Source: Polaribacter huanghezhanensis
Lineage (GTDB): Bacteria > Bacteroidota > Bacteroidia > Flavobacteriales > Flavobacteriaceae
DNA: 64,000 nt
Direction of reading: 5' to 3'
Assembly: GCF_030444335.1 (NCBI RefSeq)
Contig: NZ_CP128595.1
Location: forward strand, 2,122,501 to 2,186,500
Below the pieces are notes generated by a model. That model did not search any database. It was not told the origin of the DNA and worked only from the letters and a program-made list of their open reading frames with translations. Made by a program: the position numbers and the translations under genes. Below are positions 10,013 to 18,654 of this stretch, in pieces (within the stretch, counting starts at the first letter, position 1; every line of letters starts with the position of its first letter).

Positions 10013-13000
10013 ATGAAACGCTTGTCATTATTAATACAATTCCTTTTATTCTTATCAATTTCAAGTTCATTACTTGCACAAGACTTTAGTGCTTTAAAAT
10101 ATAGAACTGTTGGGCCAGAAAGAGGAGGAAGAGTTACAACAGTAACTGGAACACCAATGTTACCTGGAACTTTTTATTTAGGAGCAACTGGTGGTGGAGT
10201 TTGGAAGTCTGATGATTATGGAGTTTCTTGGAATAATGTTTCTGACGGATATTTTGCAACGCCATCAATTGGAGCAATTGAAGTAGCTGTAAACGATCCT
10301 AATATTGTATATGTTGGTACTGGTTCTGATGGTTTACGTAGTAATGTTATTTCTGGGAAAGGGGTATATAAATCGATAAACGCCGGTAAAACTTGGGAAC
10401 ATATTGGCTTAAGGGAAACTGGTCAGGTAGGAGCTCTAGAAATTGACCCAACAAATCATAATATTGTTTGGGTTGCTGCAATAGGAAATGCTTTTAAATC
10501 GAATTCTGAACGTGGAATTTACAAAACAATTGATGGAGGAAAAAATTGGAAAAAAATATTCTTTATTTCTGATGAAGTAGGTTTTTCTGATTTAGAATTA
10601 TTACCTAGTAATCCTAACATTGTATATGCAGCAGCCTGGAAAGCTAGAAGAAAACCTTGGACAATTATTTCTGGAGGAAATAAGAAAGAAGGTGGTATTT
10701 ACAAATCTATCAATGGAGGAAAAGACTGGGTGAAATTAGAAAAAGGATTGCCAAAAAACGGAATTGGTAAAATTGATTTGGCAGTTTCTCCTGTAGATTC
10801 AAGTATTTTATATGCTGTTATTGAAGCACCAGGTAAAGAAGGAGGTTTGTATAAATCGATAGATCAAGGAGCTTCATTTATACAAGTTTCTAATAATAAA
10901 GGCTTGGTAAATAGACCTTTCTACTATACAAATATTGAGTTAGATCCCACAAATTCAGAGATTATTTATTCCAACGCAAATCCATTATTAAAATCAATTG
11001 ATGGTGGTAAAAGCTGGAAAAGAATGTCTGTTCCTCATGGAGATAATCATGATATTTGGATCAATCCAAACAATCCAAATTTATTAATTCAAGCAAATGA
11101 TGGTGGCGCAAATGTTACCCATAATGGAGGAAAAACATGGTCATCACAATTCAATCAACCCACGGCAGAATTATATCAAGTAGAAGTAGATGATCAATAC
11201 CCATATTGGTTATACGCTGGCCAACAAGACAATTCTACCGTTGCAATACCGAGTTTACAACCGTTTGCAAGACCAATTTCTGGAAAAGGTTGGGGAATAA
11301 GTGTAGGTGGATGTGAAACAGGACCAGCTGTACCAAAACCAGGAAATCATAATATAGTATATTCAAATTGTAAAGGAAATTTTGGGGTTTATAATAAGTT
11401 AACCGGAATAGAAAAAAAATATACTGTTGGTGCTTCATTTATTTATGGATACAACCCTAAAGATTTGAAATATCGTTTTCAGCGTGTTGCACCCATTCAT
11501 GTTTCTCCACACAATCCAAATGTAGTATATCATGGTTCGCAGTATATTCATAAAACAATGACAGATGGAAAAATTTGGGAAACAATTTCTCCCGATTTAA
11601 CAGCTTTTGAAAAAGACAAACAGGTTGTTTCTGGAAGCCCAATTACGAGAGATATTACAGGAGAAGAATATTATAGTACATTGTATTCAATTAGAGAATC
11701 TAAATTAAAAGAGGGATTAATTTGGACAGGTTCTAATGATGGTGTTATTTCCGTAACCAAAAATGGAGGGAAATCTTGGAAAAATGTTACACCAAAAAAA
11801 TTACCAAAAGGAGGTAGAGTAGAATCTGTAGAGCCATCACAATTTGATCCAGCAAAAGCTTATATTGCTGTTGATAGACATTTATTGGGAGATGATAAAC
11901 CTTATTTTTATAAAACCACAAACTATGGAAGAACATGGGAATTAATTTCTACAAGTTCAAACGGAATTCCAAATGATTTTACAAGCAAAGTTTTACGAGA
12001 AGATCCAGTAAGAACAGGTTTATTATATGCTGGTACAGAATTCGGAATGTTTGTTTCTTTTGACGATGGGAAATCGTGGAAAAAATTTCAACAAAATCTA
12101 CCAGTAACCCCAATTACGGATATTAAAATCTTTAGAGGAGATTTAATTTTAAGTACGATGGGAAGAGGTTTTTGGATTTTAGATAATATTACTACCTTAA
12201 GAGATGAAAAAATTAATAGTTTAAAATCTTCTCCATGGTTATTCAAACCAGACACAACAATTCGCTATCGTTCTCGAGGTTATAGAACTGATGGTATTGT
12301 CCAATATCCAGGAACAAATGTCATTATAGATTATTTTATCCCGAATAAAAATACCTCACCAATTCAATTAGAGATTTTAGATTCAAATAGAAAAACTGTT
12401 GCCTCAATTGTTAGTAATAATAGTTTGATTAATAAAACGACTGTTGTAGAAAACATGAATTTGAGTCAGGTTTTTAAATATGTAGATACAAGATTAGAAA
12501 CAAAATCGGGCATCAATCGTTTTAACTGGAATTTACAGCAGAAAGGAGCTTGGTCATCAAACAAAAATAGAAGTTTTAAAAACGGCCCGATGGTTGCTCC
12601 AGGAGTTTATACTGCAAAATTAACAGTAAACGGAAAATCGTTTGAGCAATCGTTTGAAATTACAATGGATCCAAGAGTTAAAGACGAAGGAATTACAAAA
12701 GCTGATATTGTAAATCAAATTGCAATGCAACAAAGAGTAATGGATTTACTTTCTGAAGCTAGACAATTTCAAGATACATTAGAAAAAGAAGCAAAAACTT
12801 TAAAAGGAAAAAAATCAGCTAGACTAAATACAATTAACGCAATTTTAAAACAATTAAAAAACAATTCTGTTGTGTATCCACAACAAATGCTAGTTTCTCA
12901 AATCTCATTCTTACTAAACATGTTTAGTAGTGCAGATCAAATTCCGGGTCAAGATTCAAAAAATAGATTTAAAGAATTAACAAATCAGTTTCATACATTA

Positions 13001-13021
13001 AAAAATGAATTTAGGAATTAG
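10013..13021 (+). CDS. secreted Asp-box/BNR (VPS10/sortilin-like) beta-propeller protein
   Basis: 1002-residue exported protein with a signal peptide ending at LLAQ. At least nine copies of a motif close to S-x-D-G-G-K-x-W are spread over the first two thirds; examples are KSINAGKTW, KTIDGGKNW, KSINGGKDW, KSIDGGKSW and SFDDGKSW. These are Asp-box repeats of large beta-propellers as in sortilins and sialidases. The last 250 residues form a beta-rich part and then a helical part. Bacteroidota copies are often labelled glycosyl hydrolase, but no catalytic residues can be pointed to. Binding of or action on polymers is possible. I prefer the ATG at 10013 over a TTG five codons earlier because the signal peptide starts there. 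Confidence 0.85.
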   Translation: MKRLSLLIQFLLFLSISSSLLAQDFSALKYRTVGPERGGRVTTVTGTPMLPGTFYLGATGGGVWKSDDYGVSWNNVSDGYFATPSIGAIEVAVNDPNIVYVGTGSDGLRSNVISGKGVYKSINAGKTWEHIGLRETGQVGALEIDPTNHNIVWVAAIGNAFKSNSERGIYKTIDGGKNWKKIFFISDEVGFSDLELLPSNPNIVYAAAWKARRKPWTIISGGNKKEGGIYKSINGGKDWVKLEKGLPKNGIGKIDLAVSPVDSSILYAVIEAPGKEGGLYKSIDQGASFIQVSNNKGLVNRPFYYTNIELDPTNSEIIYSNANPLLKSIDGGKSWKRMSVPHGDNHDIWINPNNPNLLIQANDGGANVTHNGGKTWSSQFNQPTAELYQVEVDDQYPYWLYAGQQDNSTVAIPSLQPFARPISGKGWGISVGGCETGPAVPKPGNHNIVYSNCKGNFGVYNKLTGIEKKYTVGASFIYGYNPKDLKYRFQRVAPIHVSPHNPNVVYHGSQYIHKTMTDGKIWETISPDLTAFEKDKQVVSGSPITRDITGEEYYSTLYSIRESKLKEGLIWTGSNDGVISVTKNGGKSWKNVTPKKLPKGGRVESVEPSQFDPAKAYIAVDRHLLGDDKPYFYKTTNYGRTWELISTSSNGIPNDFTSKVLREDPVRTGLLYAGTEFGMFVSFDDGKSWKKFQQNLPVTPITDIKIFRGDLILSTMGRGFWILDNITTLRDEKINSLKSSPWLFKPDTTIRYRSRGYRTDGIVQYPGTNVIIDYFIPNKNTSPIQLEILDSNRKTVASIVSNNSLINKTTVVENMNLSQVFKYVDTRLETKSGINRFNWNLQQKGAWSSNKNRSFKNGPMVAPGVYTAKLTVNGKSFEQSFEITMDPRVKDEGITKADIVNQIAMQQRVMDLLSEARQFQDTLEKEAKTLKGKKSARLNTINAILKQLKNNSVVYPQQMLVSQISFLLNMFSSADQIPGQDSKNRFKELTNQFHTLKNEFRN

Positions 13022-13095
13022 TTTTATTTGAAAGAGAGATTAGTATAACAAATAAATTGCTTATTTAATTTTCCTATTATTAACTGTAAAATAGA

Positions 13096-13103
13096 TATAT
13101 TTG
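13096..13103 (+). promoter_or_regulatory. -7 element of the cold-shock-domain gene
   Basis: TATATTTG is an exact TAnnTTTG match, 41 bases before the start codon at 13145. Confidence 0.6.
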
Positions 13104-13144
13104 CAAAATAATTTTAAAATAGACTTTAATAATTTACAATACGA

Positions 13145-13600
13145 ATGGCTAAATCGCAACAGACATACAATAAGAGTGAAAAAGAAAAAAAACGTTTAAA
13201 AAAGCGTGAAGACAAAAGAAAGAAGATGGAGGCTCGTAAAGCTGATGCAAAGGAAAATGGAACTTCTGGAATTGAATTTGCTTATGTAGATCATAATGGT
13301 AATTTAACCGATACTCCGCCAGATCCAACATTAAAGGTTGAAGTTGAGTTAGAAGATATCATTTTAGGAATTCCTAAAAAAGAAGAAGGTGAAGCAGAAG
13401 ATCCGATTAGAAACGGAAAAGTTTCATTTTTTGATTCTTCTAAAGGATATGGTTTTATTTTAGATACTGATAATCAAGAAAAATACTTCACACACGTTAG
13501 TGGTTTGATTGATGAAATTGCAGAAAACGACAAAGTTACTTTTGAACTTGAAAGAGGTTTAAAAGGAATGAACGCTGTAAAAGTGAAACAAAAAAAATAA
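13145..13600 (+). CDS. cold-shock-domain protein with basic N-terminal extension
   Basis: 151-residue cytoplasmic nucleic-acid-binding protein. The C-terminal 65 residues form a cold-shock domain: NGKVSFFDSSKGYGFI holds RNP1 and YFTHVSGL holds RNP2, followed by DKVTFELERGLKGMNAV. The first 40 residues are extremely rich in Lys, Arg and Glu (KSEKEKKRLKKREDKRKKME) and probably form a charged helix. A linker with several acidic residues joins them. Single-domain cold-shock proteins are about 65-70 residues, so the extension is the distinguishing part. It probably binds RNA as a chaperone. It has its own promoter and terminator. Confidence 0.88.
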   Translation: MAKSQQTYNKSEKEKKRLKKREDKRKKMEARKADAKENGTSGIEFAYVDHNGNLTDTPPDPTLKVEVELEDIILGIPKKEEGEAEDPIRNGKVSFFDSSKGYGFILDTDNQEKYFTHVSGLIDEIAENDKVTFELERGLKGMNAVKVKQKK

Positions 13601-13631
13601 TTTTAGTATATATACTTACTACTATTAAGGT

Positions 13632-13658
13632 AAAAGCAACTTTTTTAAAGTTGCTTTT
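13632..13658 (+). terminator. intrinsic terminator
   Basis: A 12-bp stem, AAAAGCAACTTT / AAAGTTGCTTTT with loop TTT, is followed by a T run, 31 bases after the stop of the cold-shock-domain gene. Confidence 0.88.
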
Positions 13659-13681
13659 TTTTTATGCCTTAAAACTTCTGT

Positions 13682-13710
13682 TTGAGTGATTATTTATTTT
13701 CATATATTTG
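13682..13710 (+). promoter_or_regulatory. promoter of the M13 peptidase gene
   Basis: TTG at 13682-13684, an 18-base spacer, then TATATTTG at 13703-13710. Both parts and the spacing match the Bacteroidota TTG/TAnnTTTG consensus. The start codon follows at 13731, so the leader is short. Confidence 0.75.
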
Positions 13711-13730
13711 TGTAAACTACACTCAACCTT

Positions 13731-15740
13731 ATGAAAAAAGCACTTTATGTTTCGTTATTTTTATTGGTATTCGCTTCTTGTAATACCGAAAACAGAGCAA
13801 TCAAAAATAAAATTGATTTTGATGGAATCACAGAATCCATCAAACCAGGAGACAATTTCTTTAAACGTGTAAATAAAAAATGGCTAGACACTGCTGTGAT
13901 TGCAGAAGATCAAGTTGGAGTTGGATCGTATAGTTTCTTAAACATTCCGCAAAAAAAATTATTAGAAAACATTTTAACAGAAGTTGCATCAACAGATCAA
14001 AAGGAGGGAAGCATCGAACAAAAAGTAGGCGATTTTTATAGTTCTGGAATGGATACAGAAACCATTAATAAACTTGGTTTTCAGCCAATTCAACCTATTT
14101 TAAATAGCATTGATAATATTAAAAATGTTTCTTCATTAATGACTTTTGTTGCAGAAGAAATTACGTCTGGAAATTATTCTATTATTGGCATGAATGTTTC
14201 TCCAGATAATGAAAATAGTAAATTGAACATCTTGCATTTTGGTCAAGCCGGAATAGGATTGCCAGATCGTGATTATTATTTTAAAACAGATGCAGCTTCA
14301 GTTGTCATTCAGGATGCATATAAAAAATATTTGACTACACTATTTACCTTATCAGAAACAAAAAATGTGGAGAAAAAAGCAGAAACAGTTTACAATATTG
14401 AAAAGAAATTGGCAGCATCACACAAAACAAGAATTGAACGCAGAAATGTAAAGGCCAACTACAATAAAATGGCTGTTTCTAAAATCAATAAAAAACAACC
14501 AAATATTGGCTGGACAAAATTATTGAAAAAGCTAAATCTAAAAGCCGATGAAGTTGATATCAAACAGCCAGCATATTATGATGAGCTAAATAAGTTGTTA
14601 GTTTCTATTCCGATTTCAGAATGGAAAACCTATTTAAAAGCGGGTACTTTAGCTACTTATGCGGATGTTTTAAGCAAACCTTTTGAAGATGCAAATTTTG
14701 AGTATGCAAAGGTTTTGTACGGACAATCTACTCAGAAAACTCGTGCTCAATTAATGGTTCAGAAAGTAGACAGACAATTAGGTTTTGCACTTGGACAATT
14801 ATATGTAAAGCGATATTTTAATGAAGAAGCTAAAAAACGTGTGTTAGATTTGGTAAACAATTTACAAAAAGCTTTTGAAAATAGAATCAATCAATTAGAT
14901 TGGATGAGCAATGTTACAAAAGAACAAGCAAAGGAAAAATTATATGCAATTACTAAAAAAATTGGATATCCAGATGTGTGGAGAACATACGATGTGAAAA
15001 TTGAAAAAGGAAAATATTTTGAAAATGTACTGGCTTTAAAAAAGAATCAATATCAATACCAGGCAAATCAATTAAACAAAGCACCAAACAGAGATCGTTG
15101 GGGAACAACGCCTTCTACAGTAACTGCGTATTACAATCCGCCTTTAAATGAAATTGTTTTTCCGGCAGGAATATTACAATTTCCGTATTTTGATGTCACT
15201 GCAGATGATGCTGTAAATTATGGCGGAATCGGAATGGTCATTGGGCACGAATTAACGCATGCTTTTGATGATCAAGGAGCGCAGTTTGATAAAGATGGAA
15301 ATGTAAAAAATTGGTGGACTACAGAAGACTACACAAAATTTAAAGCAAAAACCCAACAAGTGATAGATCGTTATAGTTCTTTTACGGTTTTAGACAGTGT
15401 TCATATTAAAGGTGCATTAACAGTTGGAGAAAATACGGCGGATAATGGCGGAATTTCAATTGCCTATGATGCATTTAAACTTACCGAACAAGGAAAAGGA
15501 ACAACTAAAGTTCAAGGTTTTACTCCAGATGAGCGCTTCTTTATGTCGATTGCTAGAATTTGGCGCGTAAAAACACGCCATGCTTATTTGCGTAATTACA
15601 TCAAAACAAATCCACATTCTCCACCAATTTGGCGCGTAAATGGTCCATTAATGAATTTTACACCATTCTATAACACTTTTGATGTAAAACCTGGTGATAA
15701 AAATTATAAAGCTCCAGAAGAAAGGATTAAGATTTGGTAA
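13731..15740 (+). CDS. M13 family metallopeptidase (PepO/neprilysin-like) lipoprotein
   Basis: 669-residue zinc endopeptidase. The N-terminus is a lipoprotein signal with lipobox FASC (Cys18), so it is probably anchored to a membrane facing the periplasm. The zinc site is complete: HELTH at 506-510 and the third ligand Glu567 in GENTADNGG, both M13 hallmarks. The C-terminal NGPLMN stretch is also typical. The protein ends in KIW rather than the CxxW of animal neprilysins, which is normal for bacteria. It cleaves oligopeptides and, with the nearby S9 and M1 enzymes, suggests peptide feeding. Single gene with a good promoter. Confidence 0.93.
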   Translation: MKKALYVSLFLLVFASCNTENRAIKNKIDFDGITESIKPGDNFFKRVNKKWLDTAVIAEDQVGVGSYSFLNIPQKKLLENILTEVASTDQKEGSIEQKVGDFYSSGMDTETINKLGFQPIQPILNSIDNIKNVSSLMTFVAEEITSGNYSIIGMNVSPDNENSKLNILHFGQAGIGLPDRDYYFKTDAASVVIQDAYKKYLTTLFTLSETKNVEKKAETVYNIEKKLAASHKTRIERRNVKANYNKMAVSKINKKQPNIGWTKLLKKLNLKADEVDIKQPAYYDELNKLLVSIPISEWKTYLKAGTLATYADVLSKPFEDANFEYAKVLYGQSTQKTRAQLMVQKVDRQLGFALGQLYVKRYFNEEAKKRVLDLVNNLQKAFENRINQLDWMSNVTKEQAKEKLYAITKKIGYPDVWRTYDVKIEKGKYFENVLALKKNQYQYQANQLNKAPNRDRWGTTPSTVTAYYNPPLNEIVFPAGILQFPYFDVTADDAVNYGGIGMVIGHELTHAFDDQGAQFDKDGNVKNWWTTEDYTKFKAKTQQVIDRYSSFTVLDSVHIKGALTVGENTADNGGISIAYDAFKLTEQGKGTTKVQGFTPDERFFMSIARIWRVKTRHAYLRNYIKTNPHSPPIWRVNGPLMNFTPFYNTFDVKPGDKNYKAPEERIKIW

Positions 15741-16140
15741 TCTTCTTTTTAATATACAACATTAGTCATAGTAGTTTCATTTTTTTAACTAAAATGGTTA
15801 ATCAATGATAAATTAAAAATTAAAAAAATCAGAAATACATTTTTTTAATTAATAACAGGATAGTCTTTTATTTATAAGTGAATAATAGACTATTGAGTTT
15901 TCTCGTTTTCTACTTTTCTACCTTGTTTACTATTTCTATAAATATTTTTCTATAATATTAAAACCGTTTTTTATGAACTTCTTCATAAGAAAGTAAGACG
16001 TAGATGCAATTCATCTAATAGCTCTTTTTATACTTTCAATAATCTAATTATTTATAATGCATATAGGTTAAAACATGATAGATGTCATATTTTTTAGCAC
16101 AAATGACTCGTAATTTTACATCTCATAAAATGAAAAGAAT
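15741..16140. other. 400-base intergenic region with several small inverted repeats
   Basis: No gene fits here. Visible structures are ATAGTCT/AGACTAT (15860-15866 and 15887-15893), a perfect 7-bp hairpin TTATGAA-CTTC-TTCATAA at 15971-15988, and ATGA-N6-TCAT at 16075-16088 in front of the cytochrome gene. None has the T run of a clear terminator for the M13 gene. The region probably holds the control region of the cytochrome operon. Confidence 0.55.
16075..16088 (+). promoter_or_regulatory. candidate Crp/Fnr-type operator
   Basis: ATGA-TAGATG-TCAT keeps the TGA-N6-TCA core shared by Crp/Fnr-family sites and ends 52 bases before the ATG of the cytochrome c gene. This is a motif match only, and no regulator is encoded nearby. 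Confidence 0.3.
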
Positions 16141-16575
16141 ATGAAAACAAAAAAAATTATTTACAGTTTATCACTCACAGGTATCTTTTATGTTGTACTA
16201 GTGAGTTTTATTTCTACAAATGAAAATGTCAATTATATTGGCATTAAGCAAAAGAAATGGGTAGCTCCAGAAAGCGCAAACAAAATAGTAAATCCTTTAA
16301 AAGGAGATGAGAAATCATTATCCATAGGAAAAAAACTTTTTAAAATGCAGTGTTCTGTCTGTCATGGATTTAAAGGCAAAGGAGATGGTATGGCAGGAGC
16401 TGGACTAAACCCAAAACCAGCTAATCTAACTAGTGAAGCAGTTCAGTCTCAAACTGATGGGGCAATCTTTTGGAAGATTCAACGAGGTCGTGGACCAATG
16501 CCTAGCTATAAATCTTCACTTAAAGAAGAATATCGATGGTCAATCATTAACTATATAAGAATTTTAAAAAAATGA
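16141..16575 (+). CDS. monohaem class I cytochrome c
   Basis: 144-residue c-type cytochrome. An N-terminal hydrophobic helix (about residues 6-24) has no clear cleavage site and may anchor the protein. The haem site is CSVCH at 71-75, and Met120 in GRGPMPSY is the likely sixth ligand. It would carry one electron at a time in the periplasm. Its stop overlaps the next start by four bases (ATGA), so it is translationally coupled to the porin gene. No oxidase or reductase is nearby, so its redox partner is unknown. Confidence 0.9.
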   Translation: MKTKKIIYSLSLTGIFYVVLVSFISTNENVNYIGIKQKKWVAPESANKIVNPLKGDEKSLSIGKKLFKMQCSVCHGFKGKGDGMAGAGLNPKPANLTSEAVQSQTDGAIFWKIQRGRGPMPSYKSSLKEEYRWSIINYIRILKK

Positions 16576-17759
16576 AAAAACTATTTATAACAATGTTTGT
16601 TATTGGTGTTGCACATATTTCTTATGGACAAACATACAATCGCTTTGAGGTTGATAGTATAATCTCTAAACAATACAAACCAAGTAAAACCCAATTTATG
16701 GTCAGAGGTTATGGTCATACAGGCTTTAACTCTATGGATACTCAAGGAAATAAAAAATCTTCATACGTTGGTTCTGCTTTTTCGCCTATTTTCTTATTCA
16801 AACATTCAGACAGGCTTATGTTTGAAGCTGAACTTGAGTTTGAGCTTGGAGGTAACAACCTAGAAGTCGGCCTAGAATATGCAGATGTAATGTATGTTTT
16901 GAATAAGAATATGACAGTTCGTGCAGGGAAATTTTTGCTTCCTTTTGGAACCTTTATGGAACGATTACATCCCGCTTGGGTTAATAGACTGCCAACAAAA
17001 CCATTGGGATTTGGTCATGATGGTATTGCGCCTGCATCAGGTATAGGTGTAGAAGTTCGAGGAGCTTTTAATATTGGAAGTTCTACTTTAAACTATGCTA
17101 TATACTCAACCAACGGAGCAAGATTAAAAGATGGCAGTGTAGAACCTAAAGAAGCAGGAAGGCTATTATTCAAAAACTATACAGACAATAATACCAGCAA
17201 AGCTTTTGGTGGTCGTATAGGGGTATTACCTTTTGCTGATTCTTCTACAGAAATAGGTTTTTCAACATATTCTACGAATGGACTTGGTTCTTCAGGCTCT
17301 ATATATGAAAATGTTGGAGCCTTTTTATATGCAATCGACTTTGCTTTTGTAAAACAAATACCTGCTATTAGTGGGTTTGTTGATCTTAAAGGGCAATATA
17401 ATAATTCTGATATTACTGACGCTACTTATACAGAACTTGATCAAAATAATGTTCCACAACCGTATACTTTCAATAATATAAGTAACTCCTTTTATACTCA
17501 ATTAAGCTATCGTCCAACTATGGCTAGTAGTGATTTTCTTAAAAAAATAGAACTAGTTGGTAGGTATTCAGATATCAATACACCAGAAGGAGCAGAGTGG
17601 GAAGAACAATCTGTTCAATATGCTTTTGGTATAAATTATTGGTTAACCTGGAGGTCAGTTGTAAAAATCGCTTATCAAACTACCGATACTGTTGGTGGTC
17701 ATGATGGAGGTAGTGGAACAACAAATGGCTTCTATGTGCATTGGGCTATTGGATTCTAA
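16572..17759 (+). CDS. outer-membrane porin-like beta-barrel protein
   Basis: 395-residue exported protein with a signal peptide ending at SYGQ. The body is an alternation of short amphipathic strands and glycine/asparagine-rich turns, with stretches such as RAGKFLLPFGTFMERLHP that are typical of OprO/OprP-like or related porins. It ends in HWAIGF, with the C-terminal Phe expected for outer-membrane barrels. There is no CxxCH motif, so it is not a fused cytochrome-porin of the Cyc2 kind. It lies between two monohaem cytochrome genes and overlaps the first by four bases, which suggests a shared function. The ligand or solute is unknown. Confidence 0.75.
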   Translation: MKKLFITMFVIGVAHISYGQTYNRFEVDSIISKQYKPSKTQFMVRGYGHTGFNSMDTQGNKKSSYVGSAFSPIFLFKHSDRLMFEAELEFELGGNNLEVGLEYADVMYVLNKNMTVRAGKFLLPFGTFMERLHPAWVNRLPTKPLGFGHDGIAPASGIGVEVRGAFNIGSSTLNYAIYSTNGARLKDGSVEPKEAGRLLFKNYTDNNTSKAFGGRIGVLPFADSSTEIGFSTYSTNGLGSSGSIYENVGAFLYAIDFAFVKQIPAISGFVDLKGQYNNSDITDATYTELDQNNVPQPYTFNNISNSFYTQLSYRPTMASSDFLKKIELVGRYSDINTPEGAEWEEQSVQYAFGINYWLTWRSVVKIAYQTTDTVGGHDGGSGTTNGFYVHWAIGF

Positions 17760-17782
17760 AAAATAAATTAAATATAAAGATT

Positions 17783-18088
17783 ATGAAAACAATACATAAA
17801 ATAGTTATAACAGCTTTGCTGCTTTTTATTACTGGAGGAATATTAGTTAGTTGTGCTTCTTCAAAGGAGGTGTATTCTAAAGTAACAAAAATTGAAGACG
17901 AATTTAAAATTGAAAAATCGGGAGCTCAATTATGGGGAGAAGCTTGTAATAGATGCCATTTGGCACCTTCACCTGCTGATTACAATGATATCGATTGGAG
18001 CACAATAAGCTTACACATGAGAATACGTGCTAATTTAACAGAAAAAGACATCACAAAAATAGCAGACTTCTTAAAATCCTCAAATTAA
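17783..18088 (+). CDS. monohaem cytochrome c lipoprotein
   Basis: 101-residue protein. The lipobox LVSC (Cys24) marks it as a lipoprotein. It has one haem motif, CNRCH at 55-59, and Met79 (LHMRI) as a possible axial ligand. It is about the minimum size for a class I cytochrome domain. I set the start at the ATG at 17783, 23 bases after the porin stop; an in-frame ATG at 17741 lies inside the porin gene and would bury the signal peptide. As the third gene of the cytochrome-porin unit it could pass electrons at the inner face of the outer membrane, or outside if surface-exposed. Confidence 0.85.
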   Translation: MKTIHKIVITALLLFITGGILVSCASSKEVYSKVTKIEDEFKIEKSGAQLWGEACNRCHLAPSPADYNDIDWSTISLHMRIRANLTEKDITKIADFLKSSN

Positions 18089-18247
18089 TTAGGGATTTAC
18101 AAAACCCAAATTATACTTGATAAGCTAAGAGTTTTTTTGGTTTTGAAATTTTTAGAATAATAGACATTTTGATAAATCGAAACAAGTGTTGAAGTAAACT
18201 CTTAACAATTAGAATTATAATAAATTGAAAATAAGTGAATTAATGTA

Positions 18248-18277
18248 TTGTCAGTCTAAAAAATGTAACCACCTTTG
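18248..18277 (+). promoter_or_regulatory. promoter of the cold-shock gene
   Basis: TTG at 18248-18250, a 19-base spacer, then CACCTTTG at 18270-18277 (one mismatch to TAnnTTTG). About 35 bases of leader precede the ATG at 18317. Confidence 0.55.
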
Positions 18278-18316
18278 CAACTTATTAATAAGTATTATAA
18301 ATTTAATTACATTACA

Positions 18317-18508
18317 ATGAGTAAAGGAACAGTAAAATTTTTCAATGAGTCTAAAGGATTTGGATTTATCACAGAAGAAGGAGTAGACAAAGATCATTTT
18401 GTACACATCTCAGGATTAATCGATGAAATTCGTGAAGGCGATAGCGTTGAATTTGATTTACAAGAAGGAAACAAAGGATTAAATGCAGTTAACGTAAAAG
18501 TTATCTAA
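18317..18508 (+). CDS. cold-shock protein (CspA family)
   Basis: 63-residue cold-shock domain protein of standard length. [16 protein letters not shown] contains RNP1 and HFVHISGL contains RNP2. It binds single-stranded nucleic acid and acts as an RNA chaperone. I chose the ATG at 18317 because MSKGTVKFF is the normal family start; an earlier in-frame start would add 14 unrelated residues. Two RNA helicases follow on the same strand, but a strong terminator separates them, so they are neighbours rather than one operon. Confidence 0.95.
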   Translation: MSKGTVKFFNESKGFGFITEEGVDKDHFVHISGLIDEIREGDSVEFDLQEGNKGLNAVNVKVI

Positions 18509-18530
18509 AACATATACTTTAAGTTTTATA

Positions 18531-18556
18531 AAAGTCCATCAGCAATGATGGACTTT
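18531..18556 (+). terminator. intrinsic terminator
   Basis: An 11-bp stem, AAAGTCCATCA / TGATGGACTTT with loop GCAA, is followed by a T run just downstream of the cold-shock gene. Confidence 0.9.
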
Positions 18557-18604
18557 TTTTATGCTAAAATTCAACGCTAAAATAAGGGACATTAATATAT
18601 TTAT

Positions 18605-18639
18605 TTGTCTTATTCACGAGAACGGTATTGTTATCTTTG
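18605..18639 (+). promoter_or_regulatory. promoter of the DEAD-box helicase pair
   Basis: TTG at 18605-18607, a 24-base spacer, then TATCTTTG at 18632-18639, an exact -7 match. The ATG at 18655 is only 15 bases further, so the leader is about ten bases or less. Confidence 0.6.
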
Positions 18640-18654
18640 CAAAAAATATTATTT

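Noticed and set aside
16572-17759. Porin as a Cyc2-type fused cytochrome-porin iron oxidase
   Set aside because: No CxxCH motif is present in the porin; the haems are on separate proteins.
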